This document shows, in pieces, positions 6,385-10,166 of a stretch of DNA of 10,166 nt (position 1 is the first letter of the stretch; each line of letters opens with the position of its first letter). The translations under genes and the position numbers were made by a program. Below the pieces are notes generated by a model that saw only the letters and a list, made by a program, of their open reading frames with translations, was not told the DNA's origin and ran no database searches. Origin of the DNA: an uncultured Clostridia bacterium (GTDB taxonomy: Bacteria > Bacillota > Clostridia > Oscillospirales > Oscillospiraceae); contig CAMEWZ010000056.1 in assembly GCA_945946745.1 (NCBI GenBank), forward strand, positions 1-10,166, read 5' to 3'.

Positions 6385-7265
6385 CCCAATGCCTCCTTGA
6401 TGGTGTTAATATTGTGGTACATGGCGTCAAAGTAGCTGTCTCCCGCCATGGCCATATCCAGAGAATAGACCTTGCAGCCGGTTTCCCGGGAAATGATCTG
6501 CGCGGCGGAGGTGCTGCCGCTGGTTTCTGTGAAGATGGCGGGCAAATTGTGCTCCCGGACATCTTGAATCAAGCGGATCAGCTCCTGGGCGGAAGCCTCG
6601 CTGCCGGATTCCTCCTCCACAGCCTCCAGAATGGTCAGATCAAAGGCTTGGGCAAAATAGGAAAACCCATCGTGGAAGGGAATCAGCTCCCGGCAGGAAA
6701 GGCTTGACAACCTTTCCTTGCCATAGGCTTCCAGTACATCCAGATCCCCCAGCAGCGTATCCAGATTGGCCCGGAAGGTATCCCCATAGGCGGGGTACCG
6801 CCGGGAAAGCCCCTGGGCGATGTTCTGGGCCATGATTTTAGCGTTGGCGGGGGAGAGCCAGATGTGGGGATCCTCCTCGTGGTGGTGCCCCTCATGGGTT
6901 TCCTCATGGGCTGCTTCGTGTTTTTCTTCGGCGCAGAGCAGCGCAATGCCCTGGGAGGCGTCGATGGAATCCGCGCCCTGGAGAATGTCCTCCAGGAATT
7001 CTTCCAGTCCTGCGCCGGAGAGGACGATGACCTCCGCCCCCTGGGCGGCCTTGACCTGCCGGGCGTTTAGGGAATAGTCATGCAGGCAGCTGACCTGCTC
7101 CGTCACCAGACGGGTGACGGTGAGGGGCGTCGACGCGCACAGGCGGGTGGTGAATTCGTACACCGGCAGGGTGGTGGCGGCAATCTGGGCATGCTCCCCG
7201 GAGCCGCAGCCCGGCAGCAGCGCCAGAAGCAGGAACAACGCCAGGAAAATGGAGATTTTTTTCAT
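6381..7265 (-). CDS. znuA: zinc-binding lipoprotein of ABC importer (cluster 9 family)
   Basis: Extracytoplasmic receptor that captures metal and hands it to ZnuBC. The 294-residue product starts with a lipoprotein signal (MKKISIFLALFLLLALLPGC), with C20 as the lipidated cysteine. Expected metal ligands are H62 (CLHDYSLN), H134 (HIWLSP), H198 (HDGFSYF) and D270 (VYSLD). Between the first two lies a His/Glu-rich loop at 114-134 with seven His including a HHH run, the feature that favours zinc over manganese in this family. I chose the ATG at 7265 because AAGGA lies 8 bases upstream and the signal peptide begins there; a longer reading to 7349 would bury the signal sequence and run into a terminator. 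First gene of znuA-znuC-znuB-trmO. Confidence 0.94.
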   Translation of the reverse strand: MKKISIFLALFLLLALLPGCGSGEHAQIAATTLPVYEFTTRLCASTPLTVTRLVTEQVSCLHDYSLNARQVKAAQGAEVIVLSGAGLEEFLEDILQGADSIDASQGIALLCAEEKHEAAHEETHEGHHHEEDPHIWLSPANAKIMAQNIAQGLSRRYPAYGDTFRANLDTLLGDLDVLEAYGKERLSSLSCRELIPFHDGFSYFAQAFDLTILEAVEEESGSEASAQELIRLIQDVREHNLPAIFTETSGSTSAAQIISRETGCKVYSLDMAMAGDSYFDAMYHNINTIKEALG

Positions 7266-7299
7266 AGTATGCTTCCTTCTGATAGACTTTCTACCCTTC

Positions 7300-7328
7300 A
7301 GCATATCATATTTGTCAAGACAGGACAA
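7300..7328 (-). promoter_or_regulatory. candidate promoter and operator of the zinc operon
   Basis: On the minus strand, TTGTCC (7328-7323), a 17-base spacer and TATGCT (7305-7300) preceded by TGA form an extended -10 promoter. A perfect TTGACA (7318-7313) lies in the spacer but has only a poor -10 (GGTAGA at 17 or TAGAAA at 19 bases). The arms TTGTC (7312-7316) and GACAA (7324-7328) make a 5-7-5 inverted repeat inside this promoter that could seat a repressor. It does not resemble the known Bacillus Zur box, so zinc control is expected from the genes but not shown by a recognised site. Confidence 0.4.
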
Positions 7329-7332
7329 TAGG

Positions 7333-7363
7333 AAAAGGAGCCTGCGCAAAACAGGCTCCTTTT
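7333..7363 (-). terminator. intrinsic terminator after the 76-aa gene
   Basis: AAAAGGAGCCTG (7333-7344) pairs perfectly with CAGGCTCCTTTT (7352-7363) around a 7-base loop. The minus-strand RNA ends the stem in TTTT, 15 bases past the stop at 7378, a classic intrinsic terminator. It insulates the small gene from the znu operon immediately downstream. Its symmetry would also let it work on the plus strand, where five Ts follow. Confidence 0.85.
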
Positions 7364-7377
7364 TCTATGTAAGGTGA

Positions 7378-7608
7378 TTAGTGGTTCTCCATCCAGTCCT
7401 TAACCTTGGTCTTAGCCAGACGCTGAATATCCTCGGTGGGATACTTGGAGGTCTCGCCGCCAATGCCGTACACGAAGTACAGCCCATCGGGAGTCTGATA
7501 CAGATCCTCCTCATAACCGGCGGGATCGCCCAGTGCGCCGCAAGTGAACTTCTTGACCAGGGTAGCGGTCTCGGTGTCGTACTCCTTCTTGCAGATGATC
7601 TTCTTCAT
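7378..7608 (-). CDS. small conserved-looking protein of unknown function, 76 aa
   Basis: I do not recognise a characterised function. The 76-residue protein starts MKKIICKKEYDTETATLVKK and continues with a YEEDLYQTPDGLYFVYGIGGETSKYP centre, then an amphipathic C-terminal helix (60-76). The motif order (K-x-Y-D/N-T-E-T-A-T, E-x-L-Y-x-T-x-x-G-x-Y-F, GG-x-x-S-x-Y) resembles small proteins frequent in Firmicutes chromosomes and integrative elements, typically annotated hypothetical. It has two Cys (6, 23) and no signal peptide or membrane segment, so it is probably cytosolic. Support for real expression is strong: an ideal AAAGGAGGT 7 bases before the ATG, a promoter with a perfect TATAAT, and its own intrinsic terminator, making it a monocistronic unit upstream of the zinc operon. 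Confidence 0.85.
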   Translation of the reverse strand: MKKIICKKEYDTETATLVKKFTCGALGDPAGYEEDLYQTPDGLYFVYGIGGETSKYPTEDIQRLAKTKVKDWMENH

Positions 7609-7650
7609 GAATTGAACCTCCTTTCGTTACAGTCGTATCGGATAAACATA

Positions 7651-7678
7651 ATTATACACATTTTTGTCTGGAAATCAA
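7651..7678 (-). promoter_or_regulatory. sigma-A promoter of the 76-aa gene
   Basis: On the minus strand TTGATT (7678-7673) and a perfect TATAAT (7656-7651) are separated by 16 bases. The predicted start is near 7644, leaving a 36-base leader before the ATG at 7608. Confidence 0.75.
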
Positions 7679-7761
7679 GCCCTAAATATGAAAAAGGAAA
7701 ACATTTTTCAAAAGATTGGACGATGAATCAATTTCATAACCGGTAAAATTTCACAAACGAT

Positions 7762-7774
7762 GTGCATATTGCAC
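7762..7774. promoter_or_regulatory. short inverted repeat, possible operator
   Basis: GTGCA (7762-7766) and TGCAC (7770-7774) flank TAT. The repeat is 35 bases upstream of the -35 box of the acetyltransferase promoter, in the divergent spacer between it and the 76-aa gene. Short enough to be chance. Confidence 0.2.
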
Positions 7775-7808
7775 AAATAATCACGGCTTTTCTGTCGAAA
7801 GGGAAAGG

Positions 7809-7837
7809 TTGCACTGGCGGAAAAAGTGTGGTATTCT
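7809..7837 (+). promoter_or_regulatory. candidate promoter of the GNAT gene
   Basis: TTGCAC (7809-7814) and TATTCT (7832-7837) are 17 bases apart, and TGG directly precedes the -10, giving an extended -10 element. The predicted start near 7844 leaves a very short leader of about 14 bases containing AGGGGG. Confidence 0.6.
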
Positions 7838-7857
7838 GATAAAAAAGGGGGAAGACG

Positions 7858-8508
7858 ATGAAAGATATTCCATTTTTTACCACAGATTACGGCGTGGCGG
7901 GGCTGATTCTCAAGGAAGTACCTTATCAGAAAGAAGCGTATATCCGCATTCTGGAGGCCCAGCCGGGCTATTTTTCGGAGCTTTTGAAGGAATGCGTCGG
8001 ATTCTGTACAATGGCAGGCGCGGAGCGGATTTACGCAACCGGCCACGAGGAGCTGCAAGCTTTTCCACTGCATACGGCCATTCTGGAAATGCGGGGAACG
8101 GCCTGGGTGGACAGGGAGAAGCTGGCCAATCTGTTTCCGGTGACAGAGCCGACGGTATCCCGATGGCGGGCGTTTCATAATCAGAAAATGGCCCATGTAT
8201 CCAACGGGGGAACGCTGGACATGGGGGACGAAAAGGAGATTCTCACCAAGGGCGGCGCGTATTTTGTCCACGACAACGGAACGCTGCTGGGCATCGGCTG
8301 GATGGAGGACTGCCATCTGCTGGTCGTGGCGGCGAATCCGGGTTCCGGTGAGCGGGTGATGCACAGCATGATGTCCCTGGTGGAGGGGGCCCAAATGGTT
8401 TTGGAGGTGGCCTCCACCAATGCCCGGGCCATTCGCCTGTACGAAAAACTGGGCTTTTGCAAGACTGCGGAGGTATCGCGGTGGTACTGTGTGAAGGACA
8501 GCCTGTGA
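7858..8508 (+). CDS. GNAT-family N-acetyltransferase with a degenerate N-terminal half
   Basis: Predicted acetyl-CoA-dependent acyltransferase; the acceptor cannot be told from sequence. In 216 residues the C-terminal part (about 133-216) holds the GNAT pattern: strand GGAYFVHDNGTLLGIGWME, strand LLVVAANPGSGERVMHSMM in the acetyl-CoA pyrophosphate-loop position, then LEVASTNARAIRLYEKLGF (182-200), the familiar C-terminal motif. The coenzyme loop reads NPGSGERVM rather than the usual Q/R-x-x-G-x-G/A, so it is divergent. Residues 12-80 (with EAYIRILEAQPGYFSELLKE and a strand ending in ILEMRG) look like a second, decayed GNAT-like half, giving a tandem architecture. AGGGGGAAG lies just before the ATG. 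It stands alone, with its own promoter, 118 bases before ylxM; I see no terminator after it. Confidence 0.8.
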   Translation: MKDIPFFTTDYGVAGLILKEVPYQKEAYIRILEAQPGYFSELLKECVGFCTMAGAERIYATGHEELQAFPLHTAILEMRGTAWVDREKLANLFPVTEPTVSRWRAFHNQKMAHVSNGGTLDMGDEKEILTKGGAYFVHDNGTLLGIGWMEDCHLLVVAANPGSGERVMHSMMSLVEGAQMVLEVASTNARAIRLYEKLGFCKTAEVSRWYCVKDSL

Positions 8509-8556
8509 TTCTACACAAATTTCCGATACGTTTTTTGAAATGCTCTGGAAAAATAC

Positions 8557-8585
8557 TTGACATCTCTTCACAGCTATGCTATAAT
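8557..8585 (+). promoter_or_regulatory. perfect sigma-A promoter of ylxM-ffh
   Basis: TTGACA (8557-8562), 17 bases, TATAAT (8580-8585): 12 of 12 consensus matches with the ideal spacer. The predicted start is near 8592, about 35 bases before the ylxM ATG. Confidence 0.92.
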
Positions 8586-8592
8586 GCCCAAG

Positions 8593-8612
8593 GTCAAGGA
8601 AAATGCCTTGAC
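8593..8612 (+). promoter_or_regulatory. hairpin at the 5' end of the ylxM-ffh leader
   Basis: GTCAAGG (8593-8599) and CCTTGAC (8606-8612) form a perfect 7-bp stem with an AAAATG loop, starting one base after the predicted transcription start and ending three bases before the AAGGAGGT ribosome-binding site. A likely role is protecting the 5' end from degradation, or a repressor site at +1. Confidence 0.5.
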
Positions 8613-8626
8613 ACAAGGAGGTTCCG

Positions 8627-8971
8627 ATGGACGCGCTGGAAATGTCGCTGCTGCTGGATTATTACGGCGGTATGCTAACCGAAAAGCAGCGGGACTGCTT
8701 TGATATGCGCTACAATCAGGATCTGTCCCTGGGAGAGATCGGGGAAGCGCTGGGGGTCAGCCGCCAGGCGGTTTGTGATAATTTGGCCCGGACGGAAGCG
8801 CTTCTGCGCCGGATGGAGGCCAACATCGGCTGCGTCAAGCGGGACAGGCTTACCCGCCGGGCGGTTCAGGAGATTCTGGACATCGCGTCCGTGTTGGAAG
8901 CTTCTTCCGACCCTGCCGTACCGGCCCAGGCCCGGCGGATCGCCGCCGCGGCCCAGTTACTGAAGGAGTAA
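8627..8971 (+). CDS. ylxM: YlxM family SRP-associated helix-turn-helix protein
   Basis: YlxM proteins are sigma-region-4-like helix-turn-helix proteins encoded beside ffh; in streptococci the protein has been shown to act on the signal recognition particle and its GTPase activity. The 114-residue product fits the family length. It has the N-terminal signature LLLDYYGGMLTEKQRDCFDMRYNQDLSL, split here as 8-20 and 21-35, and a helix-turn-helix about 33-53 (LGEIGEALGVSRQAVCDNL). A helical tail (54-114) follows. AAGGAGGT is placed 4 bases before the ATG. The stop is 3 bases before the ffh ATG, and the ffh ribosome-binding site lies in the last ylxM codons, so the two are coupled. Confidence 0.94.
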   Translation: MDALEMSLLLDYYGGMLTEKQRDCFDMRYNQDLSLGEIGEALGVSRQAVCDNLARTEALLRRMEANIGCVKRDRLTRRAVQEILDIASVLEASSDPAVPAQARRIAAAAQLLKE

Positions 8972-8974
8972 ACC

Positions 8975-10166
8975 ATGGCATTTGAAGGCTTAACTGAAAA
9001 AATTTCCGCCACCTTCAAAAAGCTTCGCGGCAAGGGCCGACTGAAAGAGGCAGACGTGAAGGAGGCCATGCGGGAGATTCGCATGGCGCTGCTGGAGGCG
9101 GACGTCAGCTATAAGGTGGTCAAGGATTTCACCAAATCCGTCACCGAGCGCTGTGTCGGCACCGACGTTTTGGAATCTCTCACCCCTGCCCAGATGATCG
9201 TGAAGATCGTCAACGAGGAGCTGTGCAAGCTCATGGGCAGCGATACCAAGCACTTGACCATCAATCCCAACGGCCCCACTGTGGTGATGCTGGTTGGCCT
9301 GCAGGGCGCCGGTAAGACCACCAACGGCAGCAAGCTGGCGGGCCTTATGAAGCGCCAGGGCAGAAATCCCCTTCTGGTGGCCTGTGATATTTACCGTCCC
9401 GCCGCCATTCAGCAGCTGAAGGTCTGCGGCGAAAAGCTGGGTATCCCCGTTTTTGAGAAGGGCACCCAGGATCCGGTGCAGACAGCCAAGGAGGCTGTCC
9501 TCTACGCCCGGCAGCACGGCCACGATATGGTGTTCCTGGATACCGCCGGCCGGCTGCATGTGGACGAAGCCCTGATGAACGAGCTGAAAAACATTAAGGC
9601 CGCTGTCAAGCCGGATGAGATCATGCTGGTGGTGGACGCCATGACCGGCCAGGACGCGGTGAACGCGGCCCAGAGTTTCAACGAATGGCTGGACATCGAT
9701 TCTGTGATGCTTTCCAAGCTGGACGGCGATGCCCGGGGTGGCGCGGCCCTATCTGTCCGGGCGGTCACCGGAAAGCCCATCAAATTCGTGGGCATGGGGG
9801 AAAAGCTGGAGGACATCGAGCCTTTCCATCCCGACCGGATGGCCAGCCGGATTCTTGGCATGGGCGACATGCTGTCTCTGATCGAAAAAGCGGAAAAGGC
9901 CTACGATGCCAAGAAAGCCGCAGAGATGGAGGAGAAGCTGAAATCGAACCGCTTCACCCTCCAGGATTTTTACGATCAGATGGTGCAGATGAAATCCATG
10001 GGCTCCATGGAGGACATCCTGGCCCAGATGCCTGGTGGTGCCAATCTAAAGGGCGTGAAGCTGGACGAAAAGGCCATGGCCCACACCGAGGCGATCATCC
10101 TTTCCATGACTCCCAAGGAGCGGGAAAAGCCCGAGATCATCGGCGCCAGCCGGAAAAAGCGGATTG
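8975..10166 (+). CDS. ffh: signal recognition particle protein Ffh, C-terminus beyond window
   Basis: SRP54-type GTPase that binds signal sequences on nascent membrane and secreted proteins and docks with FtsY. There are 397 complete codons and no stop before the edge; the family is about 450 long, so roughly 50 residues are missing. The N domain (1-90) includes ALLEADVSYKVVKDF. The G domain has GLQGAGKTT (108-116), DIYRPAAIQQLK (138-149), DTAGRLHVDE (189-198), SKLDGDARGGAALS (247-260) and GMGEKLEDIEPFHPDRMASRILGMGD (273-298, given here as landmarks G273 to D298). The M domain begins about 315, with the Met-rich MVQMKSMGSM signal-sequence groove. Two positions are unusual: GKTTN where GKTTT is common, and SKLDG where TKLDG is usual. 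The start is set by AAGGAG at 8963-8968, inside the end of ylxM. Confidence 0.97.
   Translation, partial: MAFEGLTEKISATFKKLRGKGRLKEADVKEAMREIRMALLEADVSYKVVKDFTKSVTERCVGTDVLESLTPAQMIVKIVNEELCKLMGSDTKHLTINPNGPTVVMLVGLQGAGKTTNGSKLAGLMKRQGRNPLLVACDIYRPAAIQQLKVCGEKLGIPVFEKGTQDPVQTAKEAVLYARQHGHDMVFLDTAGRLHVDEALMNELKNIKAAVKPDEIMLVVDAMTGQDAVNAAQSFNEWLDIDSVMLSKLDGDARGGAALSVRAVTGKPIKFVGMGEKLEDIEPFHPDRMASRILGMGDMLSLIEKAEKAYDAKKAAEMEEKLKSNRFTLQDFYDQMVQMKSMGSMEDILAQMPGGANLKGVKLDEKAMAHTEAIILSMTPKEREKPEIIGASRKKRI

Noticed and set aside
7266..7349. Upstream start for znuA adding 28 residues
   Set aside because: It would begin inside the terminator of the previous gene and place a basic stretch before the lipoprotein signal peptide.
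4088..7363. The two stem-loops sharing an AGGCTCC core as a dispersed repeat family
   Set aside because: The shared core is short and typical of GC-rich terminator stems; loops and flanks differ.
8509..8556. Terminator after the GNAT gene
   Set aside because: There is a run of six Ts at 8531-8536, but only a 4-bp TGTG/CACA pairing precedes it, too weak to call.
7708..8616. Minus-strand open frame of about 300 codons
   Set aside because: Antisense to the GNAT gene and crossing its promoter and the ylxM promoter; composition is His/Gln/Arg-rich as expected of a shadow frame, and no ribosome-binding site is present.
1..10166. CRISPR array, transposase, integrase, phage or defence genes
   Set aside because: No regularly spaced repeats, terminal inverted repeats or relevant protein motifs were seen; all genes are core-type chromosomal functions or small orphans.

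Overview
The window reads as ordinary chromosome of a GC-rich member of the Clostridia, most likely Oscillospiraceae/Ruminococcaceae-type. The clues are strong AGGAGG-type ribosome-binding sites, consensus sigma-A promoters, the rplM-rpsI and ylxM-ffh pairs, and protein sequences typical of gut Clostridia. No mobile element, CRISPR array, rRNA or tRNA gene is visible.

The layout has four strand blocks. (1) 1-811, minus: rplM then rpsI (rpsI cut by the window edge), driven by a near-consensus promoter whose predicted transcript begins with a hairpin. (2) 1038-4074, plus: a TtcA-like tRNA thiolase, an 86-aa protein with one C-terminal membrane segment, the tRNA dihydrouridine synthase dusB, and a secreted M23 metallopeptidase. 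(3) 4111-7608, minus: a 76-aa conserved-looking protein with its own promoter and terminator, then a tight zinc-uptake operon znuA-znuC-znuB whose last gene is trmO, a tRNA t6A methyltransferase, joined with a 1-nt gap. (4) 7858-10166, plus: a GNAT-type acetyltransferase, then ylxM-ffh (signal recognition particle; ffh runs off the window) behind a perfect TTGACA-17-TATAAT promoter.

Functionally the window mixes translation (ribosomal proteins, three tRNA modification enzymes, SRP targeting) with zinc acquisition. I do not see a wholly new system. The items most worth a second look are structural. An 18-bp stem swallows the start codon of the M23 peptidase gene. A GNRA-capped hairpin covers the Shine-Dalgarno of the 86-aa gene. 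Two promoters of the divergent rplM/ttcA pair point at each other. trmO is embedded in the zinc operon, and ZnuC carries a Cys/His-rich N-terminal extension. No gene-free stretch exceeds 300 bases; the longest are 812-1037 and 7609-7857, and both hold promoters.
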